From the NCBI GenBank assembly GCA_900314935.1, contig OMXE01000026.1, forward strand, positions 1 to 45,384: DNA of 45,384 nucleotides, read 5' to 3'. This document shows positions 1 to 8,083 of this stretch, piece after piece. The translations under genes and the position numbers were made by a program. Origin of the DNA: an uncultured Prevotella sp. Lineage in GTDB: Bacteria > Bacteroidota > Bacteroidia > Bacteroidales > Bacteroidaceae. Position 1 is the stretch's first letter. Each line of letters starts with the position of its first letter. The notes under the pieces were generated by a model, which made no database searches, had not been told where the DNA came from, and worked only from the letters and a program-made list of their open reading frames with translations.

Positions 1-1
1 C

Positions 2-55
2 AGGGGGCTCGCAGCCCCCGAGAGCGGTGTTCGGATAGTCAAAATCAACTGTTAG
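2..55 (+). CDS. possible 3' end of an upstream gene (partial)
   Basis: Frame 2 is open from the window edge to a TAG at 53-55 and ends in ...ESGVRIVKINC. It could be the tail of a gene that starts outside the window. The other frames are also open over much of this short stretch, so the call is weak. A perfect 7-bp inverted repeat (GGGGGCT, CGC, AGCCCCC) lies at 3-19. It has no T-run, so I do not call it a terminator. Confidence 0.2.
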   Translation, partial: RGLAAPESGVRIVKINC

Positions 56-78
56 CGTCTGCAAACATAGTAACTCTG

Positions 79-241
79 GCTGCGCCGAAGATACTTTCGT
101 TCGAAAATGAAAAGAAAAGTATACTTTCCTTTTGCATTTTGCTCACTTATCCGTACTTTGGCTTCGCCGAAGATACTCACGCTCGACAATAAAAATAAAT
201 TCATATTTATTTTGTTTTGTCCTCGCTTAATCGTATCTTTG
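79..241 (+). repeat. two tandem copies of an ~80-bp promoter-bearing repeat
   Basis: Each unit starts with a CTTCGCCGAAG-type hairpin (162-172; a variant at 81-90). It continues through 'GATACT..CG.TCGA.AAT', an AT-rich stretch and '(C)TC(A/G)CTTA', and ends at a -7 box. The -33 boxes of the two units (131-134 and 211-214) are exactly 80 bp apart. The first unit ends in TACTTTG (154-160), one base short of TAnnTTTG; the second ends in a perfect TATCTTTG (234-241). Two inverted copies with the same 80-bp period lie at 44113-44254. Confidence 0.75.
211..241 (+). promoter_or_regulatory. Bacteroidetes-type promoter of nadK
   Basis: TTTG at 211-214, a spacer of 19 nt, then TATCTTTG at 234-241, which fits the TTTG-N19-21-TAnnTTTG consensus. 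Transcription should start about 247. That leaves a leader of only about 7-13 nt before the ATGs at 254 and 260, and it rules out the longer reading frame that starts at 107. Confidence 0.75.
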
Positions 242-253
242 CAGTCAAAAGGA

Positions 254-1153
254 ATGCGCATGGAGAAGGAAGGAAAGAAGAAACTACGGTTCGCCATCTT
301 CGGTAATGTGTATCAGGCGAAGAAGTCGGCCAGCATCCAGAAAATACTCTCGTATCTCTCAGAGCGGGAGGCAGATGTGTTTATGGAGCGGGAGTTCTAC
401 GACTTCGTCACGAAGGGGCAGCACCTGGAGGTGCAAGTGACGAGGGTGTTCGAGGGGAATGACTTCGAAGCTGACTTCGTGATCTCCATGGGAGGTGACG
501 GTACGCTACTGAAGTCGGCCCATTTCGTAGGGAACAAGGGTATTCCCATCATGGGTGTGAACATGGGGCGCCTGGGATTCCTCGCGGATGTGAGTCCGCA
601 GGAGATAGAGAGTGCCATTGACGCGCTCTATCGTGGGGAGTACGACTTGGAGGACCATGCGGTGATTCAGGCGGAGCTGGAGGGACAGCAGCTGCAGACC
701 TGTCCGAGGGCGCTGAACGATATTGCGGTGCTGAAACGTGACAATGCCTCGATGATCTCTATCCGCACATGTATCAACGGTGAGTATCTGGTTACCTATC
801 AAGCTGACGGTCTGATCGTGAGTACACCCACGGGTAGCACGGCCTATTCGCTCTCGAACGGCGGGCCGATCATTGTGCCGCAGGCAGGAATCCTTTGTCT
901 GACACCCGTCGCCCCGCATAGTCTGAACATCCGGCCTATCGTGGTGAAGGACGACAGTGAGATCACCATCACCGTGGAGAGTCGTTCGCATAACTTCCTG
1001 ATTGCCATCGACGGCAGGTCGGAGCGCTGTGAGGAGGGTACACGACTCACCATCCGTAAGGCGCCGTACGGCATTCATATCGTGAAACGGCGCGGACAGA
1101 AGTATTTCTCCACCCTGAGGGAGAAGATGATGTGGGGGATGGATCAAAGGTAG
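254..1153 (+). CDS. nadK: NAD kinase
   Basis: Cytoplasmic ATP-dependent NAD kinase, making NADP from NAD (299 aa, a normal length for the family). The sequence shows the family landmarks in order: GGDGTLL at residues 80-86 (GGDG phosphate-binding motif), NMGRLGFL at about 103, LNDIAVLKRD, and TPTGSTAYSLSNGGPII, the conserved NADP-kinase segment. The frame is open back to 107, but that extension runs through the repeat and the promoter at 211-241, so translation must start at ATG 254 or ATG 260. It stands alone, followed by an ABC exporter gene with a 68-nt gap that ends in a heptamer array. Family call is secure; only the exact start is open. Confidence 0.95.
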   Translation: MRMEKEGKKKLRFAIFGNVYQAKKSASIQKILSYLSEREADVFMEREFYDFVTKGQHLEVQVTRVFEGNDFEADFVISMGGDGTLLKSAHFVGNKGIPIMGVNMGRLGFLADVSPQEIESAIDALYRGEYDLEDHAVIQAELEGQQLQTCPRALNDIAVLKRDNASMISIRTCINGEYLVTYQADGLIVSTPTGSTAYSLSNGGPIIVPQAGILCLTPVAPHSLNIRPIVVKDDSEITITVESRSHNFLIAIDGRSERCEEGTRLTIRKAPYGIHIVKRRGQKYFSTLREKMMWGMDQR

Positions 1154-1189
1154 GAGTATTCCTCCTTCCTCGAAAACAAAAGTAATCAT

Positions 1190-1224
1190 AAAGATCAAAG
1201 TTCAAAGTTCAAAGTTCAAAGTTG
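1190..1224 (+). repeat. heptamer tandem repeat, AAAGTTC x5
   Basis: Five 7-bp units (AAAGATC, AAAGTTC three times, AAAGTTG) fill the gap before the ABC exporter gene. The last unit contains its likely TTG start codon. The same heptamer recurs inside the coding region at 31674-31715. Confidence 0.85.
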
Positions 1225-2895
1225 AGTATAAGGGAGTATTTTAGCAGGAAGGAAAGCAAGTACAGCGCGAAGGTTATTATGAAATGGCTGTGGCGCGCTT
1301 GGCGGGGCAATCAGTTGCAGGCTGTGCTGAATGCCTCGTTAGGACTGCTGAGTGTGGTGGTGAGTCTGGCTCAGGTATGGGCCATTCAGCATGCCATCGA
1401 CGTGGCCTCTCATACGGCCGAAGGCTCCCTCTATTGGGCTGTGGCCTATATGGGACTGCTGATACTGGCTAATTTCGCCATCAGCATCAGTAGTATCTGG
1501 GTGCGGAACATCTTGGGAATACGCGCACAGAACCGTATGCAGCAACGAATGCTCGACAGGATCCTGCGCTCTGAATGGCGCGGGAAGGAACGGATGCACA
1601 GCGGTGATGTGATTAACCGACTGGAAGGCGATGTGGGTAATGTGGTGAGTTTCCTCACCGAGACCTTACCGGGTGCCCTCTCCACCTTGGCCATGTTCAT
1701 AGGTGCGTTCGTCTATCTGTTCTCCATGGACAAGTGGCTGGCAGTCATCATCATCGTGATGTTACCGCTGTTCCTGGCAGTGAGTAAGATTTATGTGAAC
1801 CAGATGCGGCACTTTACCCGTCAGGTGCGCGACAGCGACTCGAAGGTGCAGAGCGTATTACAGGAAACGGTGCAGAACCGAATGCTCATCAAGACGCTGG
1901 AGAGTGATACGATGATGGTTGACCGATTGGAGAACACGCAGAGTGAGCTGCGGCAGAACGTGGTGAAACGTACGATGTTCTCGGTGTTCAGTAACCTGAT
2001 CCTGAACTTCGGCTTCGCCTTGGGTTACCTGGTTGCCTTCCTGTGGTCGGCCCTGCGCATGTCGGCCGGTACGCTTACCTTTGGTGGTATGACCGCCTTC
2101 CTGCAGCTGGTGAACAGGATTCAGGGTCCGGCACGTGGACTGACCAAGCTGGTGCCTGCCTTCGTGAGCGTGTTCACGGCCGCAGAGCGTTTGATGGAGC
2201 TGGAGGAGGATCCTATGGAGGAGCAGGGAGAGCCCATAGAGCTGGAAGGACCGTGTGGGGTGCAGCTGGAAGCAGTTTCGTATGAGTATGAACCTACCGA
2301 CGGGAAGGTGATTGACAACCTGTCGTTCGATTTCTACCCGGGTAGCTGTACGGCTATCTTGGGCGAGACGGGAGCAGGTAAGACCACCCTTGTACGATTG
2401 ATTCTGGCCTTGCTGCGCCCGCAAAGTGGAGAGATCTCCATCTATAATGAGAAGATGAAGAAAACCCTCTCTCCCCGCATGCGTTGTAACTTTGTCTATG
2501 TACCGCAGGGAAACACCTTGATGAGCGGTACCATACGTGAGAACCTGCGTTTAGGAAAGCTGAACGCCACGGATGAGGAGATGAAGGAGGTGCTGATGCA
2601 GGCTTGTGCTGGCTTTGTCTTTGATCTGCCCAAAGGTCTGGATACGTCCTGTGCTGAGTCGGGTGGAGGACTGAGTGAGGGTCAGGCGCAGCGTATCGCT
2701 ATTGCCCGTGCTTTGTTGCGTAACCGTTGTATCATGCTGTTCGATGAGGCAACCAGTGCTCTCGATCCAGATACAGAGCGTCAGCTTCTGCAGAATATCC
2801 TACAGAAGCGTGACAAGACCATCATCTTTATCACCCACCGTCCTGCGGTAGTTGATTACTGTGATCAGACCTTGAAGATTGAGAAATTGGCTTAA
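1222..2895 (+). CDS. ABC exporter, fused membrane and ATPase domains
   Basis: Half-size ABC exporter of 557 aa that should work as a homodimer in the inner membrane. Residues about 20-310 form a six-helix transmembrane domain. The C-terminal ATPase domain has Walker A GETGAGKT (381-388), the signature LSEGQ, Walker B CIMLFDEATSALD and an H-loop 'FITHRPA'. Substrate cannot be told from sequence; lipid or peptide export is typical of this class. No ATG occurs near the N-terminus except at 1279. The TTG at 1222 is preferred because MSIREYFSRKESKYS... looks like a normal lead-in to the first helix. That TTG lies in the last unit of the heptamer array. The stop codon overlaps that of the convergent gene at 2892 by 3 nt. 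Confidence 0.85.
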   Translation: MSIREYFSRKESKYSAKVIMKWLWRAWRGNQLQAVLNASLGLLSVVVSLAQVWAIQHAIDVASHTAEGSLYWAVAYMGLLILANFAISISSIWVRNILGIRAQNRMQQRMLDRILRSEWRGKERMHSGDVINRLEGDVGNVVSFLTETLPGALSTLAMFIGAFVYLFSMDKWLAVIIIVMLPLFLAVSKIYVNQMRHFTRQVRDSDSKVQSVLQETVQNRMLIKTLESDTMMVDRLENTQSELRQNVVKRTMFSVFSNLILNFGFALGYLVAFLWSALRMSAGTLTFGGMTAFLQLVNRIQGPARGLTKLVPAFVSVFTAAERLMELEEDPMEEQGEPIELEGPCGVQLEAVSYEYEPTDGKVIDNLSFDFYPGSCTAILGETGAGKTTLVRLILALLRPQSGEISIYNEKMKKTLSPRMRCNFVYVPQGNTLMSGTIRENLRLGKLNATDEEMKEVLMQACAGFVFDLPKGLDTSCAESGGGLSEGQAQRIAIARALLRNRCIMLFDEATSALDPDTERQLLQNILQKRDKTIIFITHRPAVVDYCDQTLKIEKLA

Positions 2896-3905
2896 TCTGT
2901 TTTCCCTTCCGAATACAGCACTTGCACCAATGTTTGTCCTACTGCTTGGAGCGTGTTCTTGTCGATATGCTCCATATCGTCGTTAATGGTGTGCCAGGTA
3001 GGACCGAACCCGCTTTGCTGACAGTCGGGATAGAAGGGAATGATATCAATGGTTGGGATACGTGCCTGCGTATTGATGGGCGTATGGTCGTCGGTGATAT
3101 ACTCCCCACTGCTGTCGGGGAAATAGCTGCCGAAGCCCACCACCTTGGCTGCTGCCCACACCTTATTTAATATAGGCTGCGCATATTGCTTGGAGAAACG
3201 CTCCTGATAGAACTGCGACCCCTGTCCGCCCACCATGTCGAGGAGGATTCCGTAGCGTGGTCTGTAGTCTGCTACATGCGGGTTACTGGCCCAATAGGCT
3301 GCTCCCAATGCCCACACATCGCCTGTGGTGTTATACGTGTTGGTGTCCCATTGCGGCGTACCCCAGTCTTCTGCATCAAAGCAGATGAAGTCAACCCCCA
3401 CCTTCAGCGAGTCGGCCGCCTGTATCAGCCGCGCCAGCTCCAGCATCACGGCCACGCCGCTGGCTCCGTCGTTGGCAGCCAGAACTGGTGTCTTCCAGTT
3501 CTTTTCATCAGGATCATTGTCAGCCCATGGTCTGCTATCCCAATGGGCGCAGAGCATCACCCTCGTGGTATTGTCGGGCTGAGTAGAAGCAATGATATTC
3601 GTGCTGTTGAGCGCTGTACCATCATAACCTTTGAGTACAGTCTTTTGAGTAACCACCTGACAGTTGAACGACTGGAACTTCTTGATGATCCACTCCTCGC
3701 ATTGATCGTGTGCCGTACTGTTCATGGTTCTCGGGCCGAAGTCGCATTGTGCCTGACAATAGCTGAAAGCACTGTCAGCGTTGAATACGGGTCCTGTTGG
3801 CGCACTTAGCACCAGCACATCCTGTTGGGATTTGCTGCTTTTGCAAGCAATGAGTAAGAGTAGGAATAAAGGAAGAATTCTTTTCAGGTTCTTGATGGTC
3901 ATCAT
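2892..3905 (-). CDS. M28-family lipoprotein, probable glutaminyl-peptide cyclotransferase
   Basis: Periplasmic or surface lipoprotein of 337 aa; the signal peptide ends in LLLLIA with Cys21 as the lipidated residue. The metal-site residues of the M28/glutaminyl cyclase fold are visible: AHWDSRP (H121, D123), AANDGASG (D146), FDAEDWG (E179, D180) and TDDHTPI (D272-D273-H274). Bacterial zinc-type glutaminyl cyclases, such as that of Porphyromonas gingivalis, share this layout. They convert N-terminal Gln of exported proteins to pyroglutamate. An aminopeptidase of the same family is the alternative. Five secreted proteins in this window carry Gln right after the predicted signal cleavage site, which supports the cyclase reading. 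It lies 19 nt behind the dipeptidase fusion gene, as the last gene of the lrp operon. Confidence 0.8.
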   Translation of the reverse strand: MMTIKNLKRILPLFLLLLIACKSSKSQQDVLVLSAPTGPVFNADSAFSYCQAQCDFGPRTMNSTAHDQCEEWIIKKFQSFNCQVVTQKTVLKGYDGTALNSTNIIASTQPDNTTRVMLCAHWDSRPWADNDPDEKNWKTPVLAANDGASGVAVMLELARLIQAADSLKVGVDFICFDAEDWGTPQWDTNTYNTTGDVWALGAAYWASNPHVADYRPRYGILLDMVGGQGSQFYQERFSKQYAQPILNKVWAAAKVVGFGSYFPDSSGEYITDDHTPINTQARIPTIDIIPFYPDCQQSGFGPTWHTINDDMEHIDKNTLQAVGQTLVQVLYSEGKTD

Positions 3906-3924
3906 CGTATTCGTTGTTTATTGT

Positions 3925-5673
3925 TTATTTATCACCGCGCTGCACCTGTGCCATGACACGCAGCCAGTTGCCACCCCAGATCTTCTCGATGTCGCGTTCA
4001 CTATATTTGCGCCGCAGCAGGTGAAGGGTGAAATTAATGGCCTCGCTACTGTTGGCCATACCTACCACACCGCCGTCGCCATCGAAATCCGTACCTAAGC
4101 CCACATGGTCGATACCCATCACCGCAATGGCATGCTCCAGGTGGGCGATGGCATCAAGGATGGTAGCCTCTCCCTCTTTCCGCAGGAAACCGTGATAGAG
4201 GGTTGTATGAGCCACACCGCCCTTTGCCGCTAATGCCCGCATCTGGTCGTCGGTCAAGTTACGCGGATGATCACAGAGGGCACGACTGCTGCTATGACTG
4301 CATACGATGGGTGTACGACTGATCTCCAGGGCATCATAGAAACTCTTCTCGTTGGCATGACTCAGATCGACCATCATTCCGTGGTCGTTCATGGCCTGAA
4401 TCACTTTCTCGCCGAAGGCGCTCACACCATTGTGTGTGTTGCACCCCTTGGCCGAGTCGCAGATATCATTATCGCCGTTATGGCAAAGCGTGATATATAC
4501 CACCCCTCGCTGGGCGAAATGCTTTACGTTTGCCACGTCGTGGTTCAGGGCCAGTCCGTTCTCAATGCCGAACATAATGCTCTTGCGCCCCTTCCGCTTG
4601 TCTTCGTACAGGTCGCTGGGGGTGCGGGCAATACTGATATACCGACTGTTGTTGCGCACAATCTCCTCGATCTTGTCGAAGATCAGGTCGGCATAGGCCA
4701 TCGGACTGTTCACGTCGAAGGGTACGATCTGCGAGAACTGCTCACCGATCTTGGGCTGTGGCAGATAAGCCGCCATGATGACAGCATCCTGCCTGCCTTC
4801 GGTCATCTTATGCAGGTCGACGAGGATGCGCGGGTCGCGCTGCTCGAAATGAATACCCTGCGGGAAGAACATCGGTGTGTCGCAGTGCGTATCCAAGGTA
4901 AGGATTCGGTGGTGCAGTCGTTTGGCCACCTGGAAATTCGTAGCCTGCTTCACCAGCCAGCTGAACAACGGGAGTCCGCTTTCCAGCCATTCGGGATGCC
5001 ACTGCACACCTAAGATAGGTTTGAATTCACTGCTCTCGATGGCCTCGATGGTGCCGTCGGGAGCCGTAGCCACCACATGGAAGCGCGAACCGGGGTCGGA
5101 TACAGCCTGGTGGTGGAAGGAGTTCACATAGATGTTCTGCGTTTTGTACAGTTCGTATAAGATACTGTCCTTATGAAGTGTCACGCTATGGGTGAGCTCG
5201 CTGCGGCTCGCATCCTGTGAATGCTTGATGGTAGTGGCGCTGATGTCCTGTGCCACATGACCGTCGAGGGCCATCACGATGGTCTGTATTCCCCGGCAGA
5301 TGCCCAAGATAGGAATCTGACGGTTATACGCCAGTCGGGTGATGAGCATTTCGGGCAGGTCGCGTTCGGCATTGATGCCGTGCAGCTTGGGTGAGGGTTC
5401 CTCGCCGCACCACAAGGGATTATAATCTGCACCGCCGCTGAGCAGCAGACCGTCGAGGTGCTCCAGGGTGTTCACCAGCACGTTCTTGTCGGCCACAGGA
5501 GGAATAATCACAGGCGTTCCACCTGCCTGGATCACCTGTTTGTAATACCTGTCACGCAGGGAAGCATCCCCGTCGGTGAAGTTACTGGTAATACCTATAA
5601 GAGGTCGATGGTCGGCCTCGGGGAATGTCGCATAGATCTTACTGAGGTGCGACTGCAGATTAAAGTTCTCCAT
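3925..5673 (-). CDS. class I glutamine amidotransferase / M19 dipeptidase fusion
   Basis: Two enzymes in one 582-aa chain. Residues 1-245 are a C26/PuuD-like gamma-glutamyl hydrolase: GLLLSGGADYNP, nucleophile Cys126 in GICRGIQ, and H226/E228 in VQWHPEW. Residues 255-582 are a renal-dipeptidase-like M19 enzyme with its zinc ligands: H263 and D265 (DTHCD), E371 (GIENG), H439 (DLSHA), H460 (CSHSSSR) and D529 (GTDFDGDGG). Both active sites look intact, so the protein could cut gamma-glutamyl bonds and then the dipeptide. No signal peptide is seen, so it is probably cytoplasmic. I chose ATG 5673, 4 nt after the lrp stop; an ATG at 5691 would overlap lrp by 14 nt. Peptide or amino-acid salvage under control of the Lrp-type regulator is a fair inference. 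Confidence 0.88.
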   Translation of the reverse strand: MENFNLQSHLSKIYATFPEADHRPLIGITSNFTDGDASLRDRYYKQVIQAGGTPVIIPPVADKNVLVNTLEHLDGLLLSGGADYNPLWCGEEPSPKLHGINAERDLPEMLITRLAYNRQIPILGICRGIQTIVMALDGHVAQDISATTIKHSQDASRSELTHSVTLHKDSILYELYKTQNIYVNSFHHQAVSDPGSRFHVVATAPDGTIEAIESSEFKPILGVQWHPEWLESGLPLFSWLVKQATNFQVAKRLHHRILTLDTHCDTPMFFPQGIHFEQRDPRILVDLHKMTEGRQDAVIMAAYLPQPKIGEQFSQIVPFDVNSPMAYADLIFDKIEEIVRNNSRYISIARTPSDLYEDKRKGRKSIMFGIENGLALNHDVANVKHFAQRGVVYITLCHNGDNDICDSAKGCNTHNGVSAFGEKVIQAMNDHGMMVDLSHANEKSFYDALEISRTPIVCSHSSSRALCDHPRNLTDDQMRALAAKGGVAHTTLYHGFLRKEGEATILDAIAHLEHAIAVMGIDHVGLGTDFDGDGGVVGMANSSEAINFTLHLLRRKYSERDIEKIWGGNWLRVMAQVQRGDK

Positions 5674-5677
5674 TTTG

Positions 5678-6139
5678 TTAATCCAATGCAATGGGTATCT
5701 CTCTCTTCACGCTTTGCTCCAGCGAGATGAGCGTCTCGGTGGCTACCACGCCGGGGATGTCCTGCAGCTGGTTGTTGAGCAGGTCCATGAGCTGTTCATT
5801 GTCGCGTGCATAGAGTTTGACGAGCATGGTGTACGGACCGGTTGTGAAGTGACATTCCACAATTTCGGGGATGTGCACGAGTCGTTCCACCACTTGCTTA
5901 TACATACTACCACGTTCAAGGTTAATGCCTACATAGGTACAAGTACTGTAGCCCAACGATTTGGGGTTCACATCGAAACCACTACCAGTAATCACGCCCT
6001 CGTCGGTGAGACGCTGCACGCGCTGGTGGATGGCTGCACGGGAGACGTTGCATTCTGCTGCCACGTCTTTGAAAGGAATCCTCGCGTTTTTCGAGAGGAT
6101 GTTCAGGATTTTCTTGTCCAGACTGTCAATCTTGTCCAT
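5678..6139 (-). CDS. Lrp/AsnC-family transcriptional regulator
   Basis: 153 aa, the usual size. The N-terminal winged helix-turn-helix (LDKKILNILSKNARIPFKDVAAECNVSRAAIHQRVQRLTDEGVI in part) is followed by a RAM ligand-binding domain ending near VATETLISLEQSVKREIP. These regulators sense amino acids and often control their own gene and neighbouring amino-acid or peptide genes. It heads an operon with the amidotransferase-dipeptidase fusion and the M28 protein. A near-perfect 17-bp inverted repeat overlaps the -33 region of its promoter, which fits autoregulation (inference). Confidence 0.92.
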   Translation of the reverse strand: MDKIDSLDKKILNILSKNARIPFKDVAAECNVSRAAIHQRVQRLTDEGVITGSGFDVNPKSLGYSTCTYVGINLERGSMYKQVVERLVHIPEIVECHFTTGPYTMLVKLYARDNEQLMDLLNNQLQDIPGVVATETLISLEQSVKREIPIALD

Positions 6140-6178
6140 TTGATTGCCTAATTCTTGTTAAGTAATGAAATCTGTTAG

Positions 6179-6209
6179 CAAAAATAGGCATTTAAAATGA
6201 AATATGCAA
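6179..6209 (-). promoter_or_regulatory. promoter of the lrp operon
   Basis: On the minus strand TATTTTTG (6186-6179) fits TAnnTTTG. A reduced -33 box, TTG at 6209-6207, is 20 nt further upstream. The leader to ATG 6139 is about 33 nt. Confidence 0.55.
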
Positions 6210-6255
6210 CATTTTGACATGAAAATTGTGCAAATTCAGTCAAAATGCTGCATAT
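6202..6255. promoter_or_regulatory. 17-bp inverted repeat: operator of lrp or terminator of the FKBP operon
   Basis: Left arm ATATGCAACATTTTGAC at 6202-6218 and right arm at 6239-6255 are inverted copies with one mismatch, 20 bp apart. The left arm covers the -33 region of the lrp promoter. As minus-strand RNA the arms could also pair (17 bp with one G-U), followed by a U-rich stretch, so it might end transcription from the FKBP genes. Both roles are possible together. Confidence 0.6.
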
Positions 6256-6278
6256 ATGTCAGAAAAACAGGTGTGATA

Positions 6279-7127
6279 CTATTTTTCAATGTCTACCAGC
6301 TCCACGATAAAGATCAGTGCGCTGTAGGCAGGAATATTACCCGTTTCACGGGCACCGTAAGCCAGCTCCTGCGGGACATAGAGCTCCCACTTGCTGCCTA
6401 CAGGCATCATGGTGAGCGCCTCGGTCCAACCCTTGATGACATCCGTAGGACGGAACTTATTGGTTTGTTCTGCGCGTTTGTAACTGCTGTCGAACACCGT
6501 TCCGTCAATCAGTCGGCCCTCGTATTTCACAATCACCTGATCGTCTTTAGTAGGCACCTTTCCCTTACCCTTTGTCAGGATCTTGTACTGCAGTCCGCTG
6601 GGGGTTACCTGCACACCAGCCTTCTTACTGTTCTCGCTCAGGAACTGCTCGCCAGCTTTGCGCACAGCCTCTTTCTTGGCATTGACAACAGCTCCCATGC
6701 GGGTGTTGAAGTAAGGTTTGGGATCCTGACCAAAGACGGTGGAGTCTTTCTTCAGTGAGGCCATGAAGCCTTTCGTGAACAACTCCTCCTGTATGGTGTA
6801 GTCGGAACCCTGCAAATCATTAGAGATAGACGGCAGCATGCGCTCTTTCACCATGCCTGCAATCTGGATACCGGCACTGTAGGCTTTCTTCTTGCCGTCA
6901 ACACCGCTTTTCATGGCCTCCTCAAAGCTACTCAGGAAATCATCGAGGTAGGCTTCATCCATATCGTACTGCTGTTTCAGGAAGGTCATCAAACCATCGG
7001 TCATGGATGCTCCCGCAGCATAGCTAAGGGAGTCGGAAGGGGTGGTTAGTGTTACTTTCTGAGCAGATGCTGTATAGAAAGAAGCACTCACCATGACGGT
7101 GAGTGCTATAAGGATGATTCTCTTCAT
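6279..7127 (-). CDS. secreted FKBP-type peptidyl-prolyl isomerase
   Basis: 282 aa. Signal peptide MKRIILIALTVMVSASFYTASA with Gln next, so probably a soluble periplasmic protein with a pyroglutamate end. Residues about 30-180 are the helical FKBP_N dimerisation domain (SLSYAAG...), as in Mip and FkpA. Residues about 185-282 are the FKBP catalytic domain (VKYEGRLIDGTVFDSSYKR, VIKGWTEAL, ELAYGARETG, YSALIFIVELV), with the aromatic pocket residues Y, F-D, W, Y and F in place. It acts as a folding helper for exported proteins. It is the last of three FKBP genes; the gap to the one before is 11 nt. A possible terminator lies at 6202-6255. Confidence 0.93.
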   Translation of the reverse strand: MKRIILIALTVMVSASFYTASAQKVTLTTPSDSLSYAAGASMTDGLMTFLKQQYDMDEAYLDDFLSSFEEAMKSGVDGKKKAYSAGIQIAGMVKERMLPSISNDLQGSDYTIQEELFTKGFMASLKKDSTVFGQDPKPYFNTRMGAVVNAKKEAVRKAGEQFLSENSKKAGVQVTPSGLQYKILTKGKGKVPTKDDQVIVKYEGRLIDGTVFDSSYKRAEQTNKFRPTDVIKGWTEALTMMPVGSKWELYVPQELAYGARETGNIPAYSALIFIVELVDIEK

Positions 7128-7138
7128 GGTGGAAAAGA

Positions 7139-8011
7139 TTATTTCTCAATACCCAGCAGCTCAAGCTTGAAGATCAGTGCAGAGAAAGGCTTGATACCTC
7201 TCTGAGCACGGTCGCCGTAAGCCTGCTCCTGCGGAATAACGATCTCCCAAACAGAACCAACAGGCATGTTGGTCAGCGCTGTGGTCCAACCGGGAATAAC
7301 CTGGTTAGCAGCCAGTGTAACAGGCTCGCCACGCTTGTAAGAGCTGTCGAACACATTACCGTCAATGGTCTTACCCTCATAATGTACCTTTACCATAGAG
7401 GTGTCGGTGGGGAGAGCACCTGTACCAGCCTTGATCACCTTGTACAGAACGCCACCCTTGAGTGTCTTCACGTCCTTACCCTTGGCATAGTTGGCAACAT
7501 ACTTCTCGCCCTCGGCCTTGTTCTCACTGAACTGCTTCTCGGTCTGGTTCTTCTTGTAGTCGGTCATCAGCTTCTGTGCCAGCTCACCAGCCTGCTCCAT
7601 AGTCATCAGACCCTTAGTACCTGTTGTACCGCTGATGAAACCAGCCATGAAGTTCTTCTTGGAGATGGTCTTGGTTGAGTCCTCACCGAAGATCTCGAGG
7701 TTGATACCCTTGATCATCTGGTTGCCCACCTGCTTACCGATCTCGATACCTGCATAGTAAGCGTTCTTCTTCTTGTCGTCACCAGCATTAGCACCTTCGT
7801 TCAGACCTTTGATAAAGTCGTCCATGTAAGCTGTGTCAACACCGAGGCGCTGTACCAGATAGTCCTTCAGACCCTGTGTCTGTGCCATACCCATGGCATA
7901 GCTCATACTGTCGAGATCACTCTTCAGGTTAGCCTTGGGAGTGGGGTTGCCGCATGATGTGAAAGCGGCGGCTACGATAGCCATAGCGGCTACGATTGTT
8001 ACTTTTTTCAT
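7139..8011 (-). CDS. FKBP-type peptidyl-prolyl isomerase, lipoprotein
   Basis: 290 aa with the same FKBP_N plus FKBP layout as its two neighbours. The N-terminus MKKVTIVAAMAIVAAAFTSC has a lipobox (FTSC), so this copy is membrane-anchored by lipid at Cys20. The catalytic domain shows VKVHYEGKTIDGNVFDSSYKRG, VIPGWTTALTNMPVG, EQAYGDRAQRG and FSALIFKLELLGIEK. It is the middle gene of the three; a 72-nt gap before it is almost filled by period-7 repeats. Confidence 0.93.
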   Translation of the reverse strand: MKKVTIVAAMAIVAAAFTSCGNPTPKANLKSDLDSMSYAMGMAQTQGLKDYLVQRLGVDTAYMDDFIKGLNEGANAGDDKKKNAYYAGIEIGKQVGNQMIKGINLEIFGEDSTKTISKKNFMAGFISGTTGTKGLMTMEQAGELAQKLMTDYKKNQTEKQFSENKAEGEKYVANYAKGKDVKTLKGGVLYKVIKAGTGALPTDTSMVKVHYEGKTIDGNVFDSSYKRGEPVTLAANQVIPGWTTALTNMPVGSVWEIVIPQEQAYGDRAQRGIKPFSALIFKLELLGIEK

Positions 8012-8041
8012 TGCTTTTCTTATCTATTAAATTGTAAACTT

Positions 8042-8083
8042 TCAACTATTAACTTTCAACTATCAACTGTCAACTGTCAACTA
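8042..8083 (-). repeat. heptamer tandem repeat, TCAACTA/G x6
   Basis: Six 7-bp units (TCAACTA, TTAACTT, TCAACTA, TCAACTG, TCAACTG, TCAACTA, + strand) run directly up to the stop codon of the FKBP gene at 8084. They fill most of the gap between two FKBP genes. Confidence 0.85.

Noticed and set aside
3..19. Terminator at the left edge
   Set aside because: Good stem but no T-run on either side.
107..253. N-terminal extension of NAD kinase from 107
   Set aside because: It runs through the repeat and the promoter at 211-241; the peptide is unlike the family.
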